Part shown: piece after piece, positions 1 to 5,303 of the stretch
Position numbering within the stretch: position 1 is the stretch's first letter
How the letters are laid out: every line of letters starts with the position of its first letter
Assembly (NCBI RefSeq): GCF_042408365.1
Contig: NZ_JBHOQJ010000249.1
Span: 1-6,802 of the forward strand
DNA length: 6,802 bases
Direction of reading: 5' to 3'
DNA from: Thermoflexus sp042408365
GTDB taxonomy: Bacteria > Chloroflexota > Anaerolineae > Thermoflexales > Thermoflexaceae
Notes under the pieces: model-generated
Seen by the model: only the letters and a program-made list of their open reading frames with translations
The model's database searches: none
What the model was told of the DNA's origin: nothing
Program-made: the position numbers and the translations under genes

Positions 1-29
1 CCCAGCCCCGAAAACCCAAATTGAAAAAT
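1..29 (+). repeat. Dispersed short repeat, copy A (cut by window edge)
   Basis: Positions 1-29 align, with a few mismatches and small gaps, to the reverse complement of about 6516-6544. Both have a CCC-GCCCC core, then GAAAAC, then an A/T-rich tail containing CAAATT. The first 13 bases (CCCAGCCCCGAAA) also recur exactly at 6594-6606. The function is unknown. Confidence 0.45.
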
Positions 30-97
30 GGACAAAGCATTAGTGCTTCTCCCACATCCGATCGCGGGATGGGGCCGAATCCACTTTCCAGCCGTTT

Positions 98-117
98 CCC
101 CCGGGGATTCTTGGGGG
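98..117 (+). other. C5-N10-G5 hairpin
   Basis: CCCCC at 98-102 is complementary to GGGGG at 113-117 across a 10-nt loop (GGGGATTCTT). A second GGGGG at 120-124 can compete for the same arm. There is no T tract behind it, so it is not a classical terminator. The loop and arms resemble the inner hairpin at 3888-3910, which suggests a repeat family. Confidence 0.45.
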
Positions 118-135
118 TTGGGGGCCATCTGTCCC

Positions 136-168
136 TCCATCATATCCCCTGAAAACTAAAATGATGGA
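136..168 (+). repeat. 8-bp inverted repeat framing dispersed repeat copy B
   Basis: TCCATCAT at 136-143 and ATGATGGA at 161-168 are perfect reverse complements. The 17-nt loop contains CCCCTGAAAACT (146-157), identical to the reverse complement of 6527-6538 near the other end of the window. The repeat and its hairpin setting are seen directly; a role is not known. Confidence 0.5.
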
Positions 169-305
169 AGAAGCACCACGTGTGCTCAGCGTCCTGCGGA
201 TGTTTTCGGGAGCGGGATGATCCGAACCGGTTGGGGCCGGAGTAGGTACCTGGCCTCCATGCTGGCCCCGGAAATCCTTAATCAAGGAGCACGGAGGGAT
301 AATCT

Positions 306-1298
306 GTGAGCGAATGGGAGCCCGAGCGCACCTTCCCGGAATATGAAGAGGTCCCGCCTGGCCATCGGTCGGGCTTTGTAGCGATCATCGGCAAGCCCAA
401 TGTTGGGAAATCCACCTTGCTGAACGCTTATCTCGGAACCAAGATCTCCATTGTCTCGCCGAAGCCGCAGACTACACGGCATCGGATCCTGGGCGTGCTG
501 ACGCGCCCGGACGCTCAGGTCATCTTCATGGACACCCCCGGGATCCATCGGCCCTTCCACAAGCTGGGGGAGTACATGGTCGCGGTCGCCCGGGAGACCA
601 TCCCGGACGCCGACGTGATCGTCTTCTTGGTGGACGCTTCGCAGTGGCCGGATGATGAGGATCGCATGATCGCCGATTTGCTGAAAGAGAAGGCTGGGGA
701 CAAACCGGTTATCTTGGCGTTGAACAAAATCGATCTCCTGAGGTCCGACCGGGAAGGGCATCTCGCAGCCTATCGCGCCTTGGCCCCCACTCCGCCGGAG
801 GCGGAGCCTCCGTTCCCGTGGGAGGAGGTGCAGATCTCCGCTGTTCGGGGCGATCATCTGGATCTCCTCCTGGAGCGGATCATCGCCCACCTGCCCGAGG
901 GGCCCCGTTATTACGATCCCGACATGCTGACGGATCAGCCGCTTCAGATGATCGTCGCCGAGCTGATCCGTGAGAAGGCCTTGCTTCTGCTGCGGGAGGA
1001 GGTGCCCCATGGGATCGCTGTGGAGATCACGGACTGGGTGGATCGCAATCCGAATCTGACTTACATCGCCGCCACAATTTATGTGGAGAAGGAGACCCAC
1101 AAGCCAATCGTGATCGGGGAGGGCGGGCAGATGCTGAAGCGCATCGGGGCGGTTGCCCGCCAGGAGATCGAGGCCCTGCTGGGCCATTCGGTATATCTGG
1201 AGCTCTGGGTGAAGGTGCGGAAGAACTGGCGGCGGGATCCCGAACAGCTGCGCCGACTGGGTTATGTCCTCCCACGAGGGCGCAAAGGACGGCGATGA
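306..1298 (+). CDS. era: GTPase Era, 30S ribosome assembly factor
   Basis: This is a 330-residue Era-type GTPase, slightly longer than the roughly 300 residues usual for the family because of an N-terminal extension of about 20 residues. The G motifs are all present: P-loop GKPNVGKST at 29-37, a QTTRHRI switch region around 55-61, DTPG at 76-79, NKID at 140-143 and SA at 178-179. The C-terminal KH RNA-binding domain covers about 210-320, with its GxxG loop (GEGG) at 271-274 and the family-typical WVKVRKNW segment near the end. In known systems Era binds the 3' end of 16S rRNA and helps the 30S subunit mature, acting in the cytoplasm and at the membrane. The start is GTG, chosen because GGAGGG at 293-298 lies 7 nt upstream. 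It is the first gene of the apparent era-truB-ribF-amaP transcript, with truB beginning 13 nt after its stop. Confidence 0.97.
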   Translation: MSEWEPERTFPEYEEVPPGHRSGFVAIIGKPNVGKSTLLNAYLGTKISIVSPKPQTTRHRILGVLTRPDAQVIFMDTPGIHRPFHKLGEYMVAVARETIPDADVIVFLVDASQWPDDEDRMIADLLKEKAGDKPVILALNKIDLLRSDREGHLAAYRALAPTPPEAEPPFPWEEVQISAVRGDHLDLLLERIIAHLPEGPRYYDPDMLTDQPLQMIVAELIREKALLLLREEVPHGIAVEITDWVDRNPNLTYIAATIYVEKETHKPIVIGEGGQMLKRIGAVARQEIEALLGHSVYLELWVKVRKNWRRDPEQLRRLGYVLPRGRKGRR

Positions 1299-1311
1299 GG
1301 GTGCAGAGGGT

Positions 1312-2202
1312 ATGAAGACGCCCGCCGGCTTGTTGGTGCTGGATAAACCGAAGGGCTGGACTTCCCACGACGTGGTGGAGCGGGCACGACGGCTCACCCG
1401 GATCCGGCGCATCGGTCACGCGGGGACGTTGGACCCGCTGGCGACGGGGGTGCTGGTGCTGCTGGTCGGGCCGGCAACCCGGCTGGCGGAGTTTCTGCTG
1501 GGCCACGACAAACGCTACCGGGCCGTGATCCGCCTGGGGATCCGGACGGATACCGACGACGCGGAAGGTCGGATCCTGAGCGAACGGCCGGTGGAGGTCT
1601 CTCGGGAGGCCTTGGAGGGAACGCTGCGTGCCTTTGTGGGGGAGATCCTGCAAACCCCTCCGGCCTTCGCGGCGATCCAACAGGGTGGGGAACGCCTGTA
1701 TGAGAAGGCCCGACGGGGAGAGCCGGTGGCCCCACCCCCTCGTCGGGTTCGGGTCGCCGAGATCCGCCTGATCGAGTGGGATCCGCCATGGGCCACGGTC
1801 GAAGTGGCCTGTTCCGCAGGAACCTACATCCGGGCCCTGGCCCGGGATATCGGGGAACAGCTCGGGTGCGGTGCGCATCTGGCGGATCTGCGACGGCTGG
1901 CCAGCGGTCCCTTCACCCTGGCCGATGCCATCGCCTGGGAGAGCTTGGAGGCCGCTGCCCAGGCTGGGACCTGGCTCCGGTACCTGCGGCCGATGGAGGA
2001 TGCCCTGCCGGATTGGGAGCCGATCACGCCGGAGCCGACGATCCTGAACCGGCTGCGGCATGGTCAAGCGATCCCTGCGGAGGAGCTTCCCCATCCGGGC
2101 CTCCGGCTTCGAGTCCACCGGCCGGACGGAACGCTGTTGGCGCTGCTGGAGCGCCGAGGAGAGCGATGGCAACCTGTGCGGGTGTTCCCGGAGGATCCAT
2201 AA
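1312..2202 (+). CDS. truB: tRNA pseudouridine(55) synthase TruB
   Basis: The 296-residue product converts U55 of tRNA to pseudouridine in the T loop. Signature GHAGTLDPLATG lies at 35-46, with the catalytic aspartate at residue 41. KRYRA (67-71) supplies the active-site tyrosine, LGIRTDTDDAEG follows at 75-86, and the AGTYIRALARDIG segment at 169-181 carries the conserved arginine. The C-terminal 70 residues look like the small PUA-like RNA-binding domain. One deviation: the usual PPxYSAxK stretch reads PPAFAAIQ (116-123), a conserved region but not the catalytic residue. I prefer ATG 1312, which has GAGGG 10 nt upstream. An in-frame ATG at 1264 would add 16 Gly/Glu-rich residues and overlap era by 35 nt. 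The gene ends with tandem stops TAATAA at 2200-2205. Translational coupling to era is plausible. Confidence 0.96.
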   Translation: MKTPAGLLVLDKPKGWTSHDVVERARRLTRIRRIGHAGTLDPLATGVLVLLVGPATRLAEFLLGHDKRYRAVIRLGIRTDTDDAEGRILSERPVEVSREALEGTLRAFVGEILQTPPAFAAIQQGGERLYEKARRGEPVAPPPRRVRVAEIRLIEWDPPWATVEVACSAGTYIRALARDIGEQLGCGAHLADLRRLASGPFTLADAIAWESLEAAAQAGTWLRYLRPMEDALPDWEPITPEPTILNRLRHGQAIPAEELPHPGLRLRVHRPDGTLLALLERRGERWQPVRVFPEDP

Positions 2203-2279
2203 TAACCTTAGGGGCGAGCGCGGGCGGTCACTCCGTCCGGTAATGGTAACCGAACATCCTGTCTGAGGTGTGCATCCCC

Positions 2280-3227
2280 ATGCACTTCGCGCAACAATTG
2301 GAGGCGATCGATCCCGCTCCTTCGGTGGTCACCGTTGGGGCTTTTGATGGCGTGCATCTGGGCCACCAGGCCCTGATCGGGCAGGTGGTGGCGATGGCGC
2401 GCGCCCATCGCTGGCGTTCCGTGGTTGTGACGTTCTTCCCACACCCGGTGGTGGTTCTGCGAGGGGAGGTGCCTTTTTATCTGACCTCACCGGAGGAGAA
2501 GCGGCGCCACATCGCCCGCTTAGGGGTGGATCTGTTGGTTCAGATCCCGTTCACGGTAGAAACCGCCCGCATCCGCGCCGCGGATTTCGTGGAGCGTTTG
2601 GTTCGAATCGGCATGCGGGCGTTGTGGGCCGGGCCGGACTTCGCGATGGGGTATCGTCGGGAGGGCACGCTGCCGGTGCTGGAGGAATTGGGCCGTCAGT
2701 ACGGCTACACAGTCCATGTGGCCATGGAGTTCCACTTGGGAGGGCGTCCAGTGCGAAGCAGCCGCATCCGGGAGGCGTTGCGACGGGGGGATGTGCGCTC
2801 AGCCGCCGAATGTTTGGGGCGTCCGTTCTCGGTTCGTGGGGAGGTGACCGCTGGCGCCGGCCGCGGGCAATCTCTGGGATTTCCGACCGCCAATCTGCGC
2901 ATCTGGCCGGAGCACGCGCTGCCTGCCGATGGGGTCTACGCCTGTTGGGCGGGGCTGCCCGGGGGGATCCGTCGCATGGCGGTGGTGAACATCGGGGTGC
3001 GGCCGACCTTCGATCAGGGCAGTGAGCGGGTTGTCGAAGCGCATCTGCTGGACTGGACGGGGGACTTGTATGGGCGACCGCTGACATTGCATTTCATCGA
3101 ACGGCTCCGGGAGGAGCGCAAATTCGCTTCCGCTCTGGAATTGGTCGCCCAGATCCGTCAAGACATCGCCCGGGCCCGCGAGATCTTGAACGCGGCTGCC
3201 CTTCCAGCGATCGAGGCAGAGGCTTAA
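2280..3227 (+). CDS. ribF: Bifunctional riboflavin kinase / FAD synthetase RibF
   Basis: RibF phosphorylates riboflavin to FMN and adenylates FMN to FAD in the cytoplasm. The 315-residue length is typical. The N-terminal nucleotidyltransferase domain (about 1-175) shows GAFDGVHLGH at 20-29 with the HxGH motif, TFFPHP at 51-56, a DFxxG-like segment at 120-129 and SSRIR at 160-164. The C-terminal flavokinase domain (about 180-305) shows GFPTANL at 200-206, NIGVRPTF at 237-244 and the glutamate-containing VEAHLLDW near 252-259, followed by DLYG. I chose ATG 2280 because GAGGTG at 2265-2270 sits 9 nt upstream; the in-frame GTG at 2268 lies inside that Shine-Dalgarno sequence. truB followed by ribF is a widespread bacterial gene order. 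I see no FMN-riboswitch signature in the 77-nt gap ahead of it. Confidence 0.96.
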   Translation: MHFAQQLEAIDPAPSVVTVGAFDGVHLGHQALIGQVVAMARAHRWRSVVVTFFPHPVVVLRGEVPFYLTSPEEKRRHIARLGVDLLVQIPFTVETARIRAADFVERLVRIGMRALWAGPDFAMGYRREGTLPVLEELGRQYGYTVHVAMEFHLGGRPVRSSRIREALRRGDVRSAAECLGRPFSVRGEVTAGAGRGQSLGFPTANLRIWPEHALPADGVYACWAGLPGGIRRMAVVNIGVRPTFDQGSERVVEAHLLDWTGDLYGRPLTLHFIERLREERKFASALELVAQIRQDIARAREILNAAALPAIEAEA

Positions 3228-3252
3228 AGCCTTTCTGGCTGCGGAGGTGAAA

Positions 3253-3828
3253 ATGAACGCCTTCAATCGCGTGGTGGTTGTGCTGATGATCTTGGTGGCC
3301 ATCCCGGTTTGCAGCGTGCTGCTCATTACCCCTCTGGAGCTGGCGGGCTTGCTCCGCATCGCTGCCGAAACAGCGGTAGAAACCCTTAGCCAAATCCGCC
3401 CAGAGATCCGTTACGGGGTGGGGATCCTGCTGGCGCTGATCGTGGACGCCCTGTTGATCCTTTGGTTGCTCTTTGAGGTCAGGCCGCCCCGGCGGATTGT
3501 TCGTGTGCCGGCCGTCAGCGGCGCGACCGTGGCCGTGGCTGTTGATTCGATTCGTGAGCGCTTAAAATATCATCTGGATCAACTGGCCGATGTCATTGAG
3601 GTCCACCCCCGCGTGATCCCCCATCGGGAGGGGCTGCGGGTGGAGCTGGACGTGTTGACCACTCCGGAGGTCGAAGTGCCTCGCAAAGCGGAGGAGATCC
3701 TGCAGATGGCTCGTGTGGTGATTGAGGATAAGATGGGCCTTCGCCTCTACGGCCAACCGGTGGTCCGCATCCGCCATGCACCGTATCCGAAAGGGGGGCC
3801 GCGTCCAGCCCGCCCGGCCTCTCAGTAA
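3253..3828 (+). CDS. AmaP/Asp23-like membrane protein
   Basis: The 191-residue protein has two hydrophobic segments, about 7-28 and 55-74, that read as membrane helices separated by a short polar region with Glu and Arg. A soluble domain follows from about 80 to 180. That tail, with a VSGATVAVAVDSIRERL stretch and alternating Val/Glu/Arg strands, resembles the Asp23/Gls24-type domain of AmaP, the membrane anchor for Asp23 in Gram-positive bacteria. This is a fold-level recognition, not a certain assignment; a generic two-helix membrane protein remains possible. GGAGG at 3243-3247 lies 5 nt before ATG 3253; a GTG at 3247 overlaps that site and is less likely. It follows ribF by 25 nt, so it should be co-transcribed. 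No asp23 gene is next to it in this window. Confidence 0.72.
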   Translation: MNAFNRVVVVLMILVAIPVCSVLLITPLELAGLLRIAAETAVETLSQIRPEIRYGVGILLALIVDALLILWLLFEVRPPRRIVRVPAVSGATVAVAVDSIRERLKYHLDQLADVIEVHPRVIPHREGLRVELDVLTTPEVEVPRKAEEILQMARVVIEDKMGLRLYGQPVVRIRHAPYPKGGPRPARPASQ

Positions 3829-3879
3829 CGGAGGAGGGGAACTATTCAGTCGTTCTCACGCAATGCCGATACGGGATGT

Positions 3880-3920
3880 AGGCGGTTGCCCCCTGGGAGC
3901 TTTTGGGGGCCCTTCCGCCT
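3880..3920 (+). other. Nested 12-bp hairpin
   Basis: AGGCGG (3880-3885) pairs with CCGCCT (3915-3920), and inside it GCCCCC (3888-3893) pairs with GGGGGC (3905-3910). TT and CCTT form the internal loop, and 11 nt form the terminal loop. All 12 pairs are Watson-Crick. No T tract follows, so its role could be RNA stabilisation, attenuation or a repeat relic. The inner arms resemble the hairpin at 98-117. Confidence 0.55.
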
Positions 3921-3990
3921 CCTCATGAGCGCTCCGAACCGAATGGGATCAGGCGGAATCGCTACGGGGGAGGGGGGGAGGCGCCCCTTC

Positions 3991-4037
3991 GGGGGTTGGA
4001 GGCTGTCGAAGGCGGTCTCACCCACCCCCAATTTTTA
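3991..4037 (+). terminator. Possible intrinsic terminator after the amaP-like gene
   Basis: GGGGGTTGG (3991-3999) can pair with CCCACCCCC (4021-4029) with one mismatch, followed by AATTTTTA (4030-4037). The 21-nt loop is large and the CCCC-TTCG-GGGG hairpin (3984-3995) competes for the same G run, so confidence is modest. If it works, it would end the era-ribF transcript and leave almost no room for a separate scpB promoter, which argues for partial read-through or no termination. Confidence 0.35.
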
Positions 4038-4064
4038 TGAAAAGACCGCGAGAGGAGCGGATCG

Positions 4065-4673
4065 ATGGAGGGGAAGCCGGAACGCCAGGTGAAAGGGCGA
4101 GAGCTGTCGGGTCAGAGCGAGCCTTTCCCACAAGCGATCTCTCCGAACGGCCACCTCCCCCTGGAGGCCCGGGTGGAGGCGCTGCTTTTTGTGGCCGGGG
4201 ATCCTCCTTCCATCGCCCAGCTCGCCCGCGCGCTCAAGGTTCCCCCCGAGGCGGTGGAGGGGGCCCTGAACGCGCTTCAAGAGCATCTGAAGACGCGAGG
4301 GCTTCGACTCCAGCGCATGGGGGATCGGGTGCAGCTGGTCACCGCCCCGGAGGCGGCCGAGGATGTACGGTGTTTCCTGGGCTTGGAGGCCGCGCCCCGT
4401 CTTTCGACGGCGGCCCTGGAGACCCTGGCCATCATCGCCTATCGGCAGCCGATCACCCGCGCGGAGATCGAAGCCATCCGCGGCGTAAATTGTGATGGGG
4501 TTCTGCGGACTCTGTTGGCGAAAGGGTTGATCGAGGAGGTCGGTCGAGCCGAGGGCCCGGGCCGCCCGATTTTGTATGGAACGACTTTCCTCTTCCTCCA
4601 GCACTTTGGGCTGCGTTCGCTGGATGAGCTGCCTCCGCTGGACGGCGCGGAGGCTGACGGGGAGGAGCCTTGA
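4065..4673 (+). CDS. scpB: Segregation and condensation protein ScpB
   Basis: ScpB is the winged-helix kleisin-associated subunit of the bacterial SMC-ScpA-ScpB condensin, which organises and helps segregate the chromosome. The 202-residue product has a disordered-looking N-terminal 30 residues, then a first winged-helix domain starting at EALLFVAG (38-45). The second winged-helix domain contains ETLAIIAYRQPIT (119-131), IRGVN (138-142) and GRPILYGTT (166-174), and ends with the FGLRSLDELPPL segment. These are hallmark ScpB sequences. ATG 4065 is supported by AGGAG at 4053-4057, 7 nt upstream. The usual partner scpA is not adjacent; the upstream neighbour is the amaP-like gene after 236 non-coding bases. 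Downstream lie over 600 bases without a clear gene. Confidence 0.96.
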   Translation: MEGKPERQVKGRELSGQSEPFPQAISPNGHLPLEARVEALLFVAGDPPSIAQLARALKVPPEAVEGALNALQEHLKTRGLRLQRMGDRVQLVTAPEAAEDVRCFLGLEAAPRLSTAALETLAIIAYRQPITRAEIEAIRGVNCDGVLRTLLAKGLIEEVGRAEGPGRPILYGTTFLFLQHFGLRSLDELPPLDGAEADGEEP

Positions 4674-4933
4674 TCCTCCCTTTCGCGGCTCGAAGCAACG
4701 GCCAACTTGCGGCCGGAATTTTTAAACGCACTCGGGTGCCTCTTCTACGTTTTAAGGGTGTGCGCGGAGAAAGCGAATCCCTCCGCCCCCAAAGCCCCCA
4801 CGAGGAAACCAACGGCACCACTCTTGCCGAAATTCCCTGTGAGAGGATCATCCACACGTATTGGGGCAACTCCCCGGTTTACAATTTCCATATTCCCCCC
4901 ACGCTTTTCATCTTTGCGACGGAGGGCGGATGC

Positions 4934-4962
4934 TTCTCATACAGAGCAAACCCGGTTAAAAT
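4934..4962 (+). promoter_or_regulatory. Candidate sigma70-type promoter
   Basis: TTCTCA (4934-4939, four of six matches to TTGACA) and TAAAAT (4957-4962, five of six to TATAAT) are separated by exactly 17 nt. It points toward the oxidoreductase gene and would give a leader of about 330 nt. This is the best-spaced promoter-like pair I found, in a locally AT-richer part of the window, but one such match can arise by chance. Confidence 0.35.
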
Positions 4963-5210
4963 ATGGTCCAGAGCCCTCTCCCCTTCGATGTTTGGAAATG
5001 GGCATGCCTCCTGATGCTGCTTCGCTATAGGGGAGGGAGGAGGAAATCGTTAGGTGGCTACGTTGAAATTCAATCGTCTGGAATCTCCTCACAGGGGCCA
5101 GGGGCTAAGGACGCGATGGGCCGCTCAAGACATCCATCGGAAGCGTTGTGTTCCTCGGTCTGGCGAGGACCCCTCCGGACCGCTCCGCGCATCCGGCGCT
5201 GCCACTGCTG

Positions 5211-5240
5211 GGTCATCTGGGCGACGGCAGATGGTTGACC
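5211..5240 (+). other. Leader hairpin upstream of the oxidoreductase gene
   Basis: GGTC-ATCTG (5211-5219) pairs with CAGAT (5228-5232) and GACC (5237-5240), leaving GGTT bulged and an 8-nt loop. A TTGACC that looks like a -35 box (5235-5240) overlaps the 3' arm, but no -10 box follows at normal spacing. It may be a leader structure or chance pairing in GC-rich DNA. Confidence 0.3.
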
Positions 5241-5287
5241 TCATTCCTCCTCGTTTCAGGTAGCTTCCCGCGATCCCGTCCGAACAC

Positions 5288-5303
5288 CATGGAGGTCTCC
5301 ATG
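5288..5303 (+). promoter_or_regulatory. Palindrome covering the ribosome-binding site and start codon
   Basis: CATGGAG (5288-5294) and CTCCATG (5297-5303) are perfect inverted repeats around GT. The sequence includes the GGAGG Shine-Dalgarno site (5291-5295), the chosen ATG (5301) and a second in-frame ATG (5289). As RNA it can form a 6-bp stem with a GGUC loop that hides both signals. As DNA it is a symmetric site that a dimeric repressor could bind. Confidence 0.45.

Larger units (their letters stand above)
1..305. other. Gene-poor leader region upstream of era
   Basis: I see no convincing gene here; the one long minus-strand reading frame (40-285) has low-complexity Pro/Arg/Gly content and no recognisable motif. 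The stretch contains a short repeat copy at the left edge, a C5-N10-G5 hairpin at 98-117, an 8-bp inverted repeat at 136-143/161-168, and a GGGGCC/GGCCCC inverted repeat at 233-238/264-269. A promoter for era must lie here or further left, but I found no -35/-10 pair with acceptable spacing. TAAAAT at 157-162 resembles a -10 box but lacks a partner. Confidence 0.6.
3829..4064. other. Structured, G-rich intergenic region before scpB
   Basis: No gene is supported in these 236 bases. A Shine-Dalgarno-like GGAGGAGGGG (3831-3840) directly after the amaP-like stop precedes only a 21-codon frame at 3863-3928 with poor spacing. The region holds a nested hairpin (3880-3920), runs of five and seven G (3966-3978), a CCCC-TTCG-GGGG hairpin (3984-3995) and a terminator-like structure ending at 4036. 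How scpB is transcribed across or from this stretch is not evident. Confidence 0.6.
4674..5300. other. Long intergenic region between scpB and the oxidoreductase gene
   Basis: I find no recognisable gene or known RNA family in these 627 bases. Several frames stay open: a TTG-started frame at 4670-5014, a frame at 5054-5263 preceded by the purine tract GGGGAGGGAGGAGGAAA (5030-5046), and an in-frame extension of the next gene from 5148. Their translations show no motif and differ from the neighbouring genes in residue composition. The left half (about 4700-5000) is visibly less GC-rich than the genes. Visible elements are a candidate promoter near 4934-4962 and a hairpin at 5211-5240. I saw no T-box, SAM, TPP or lysine riboswitch core. 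Confidence 0.55.

Noticed and set aside
1264..1311. Upstream in-frame ATG that would lengthen TruB by 16 residues and overlap era
   Set aside because: The added residues are Gly/Glu/Asp-rich without family similarity, and ATG 1312 has a suitable GAGGG 10 nt upstream.
282..1412. Long minus-strand open frame opposite era
   Set aside because: It is the antisense shadow of a well-supported gene, typical of GC-rich codon bias. The same holds for minus-strand frames at 1027-2172 and 5256-6590.
2203..2279. Possible FMN riboswitch ahead of ribF
   Set aside because: The gap is only 77 nt and lacks the conserved FMN-riboswitch core segments.
4670..5014. 114-codon TTG-started frame overlapping the scpB stop
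   Set aside because: There is no domain, the start is weak, and the composition differs from the neighbouring genes; likely a chance open frame.
5054..5263. 69-codon GTG-started frame after a purine-rich tract
   Set aside because: It is Arg/Pro/Ser-rich with no motif, and spacing to the tract is long; kept only as a question in the intergenic finding.
5235..5266. TTGACC as a -35 box near the oxidoreductase gene
   Set aside because: The nearest -10-like sequence (TAGCTT, 5261) is a poor match at 20-nt spacing.
5148..5300. In-frame GTG giving a 51-residue extension of the oxidoreductase
   Set aside because: The extension has no recognisable content, and the Rossmann strand starts exactly at ATG 5301 behind GGAGG.
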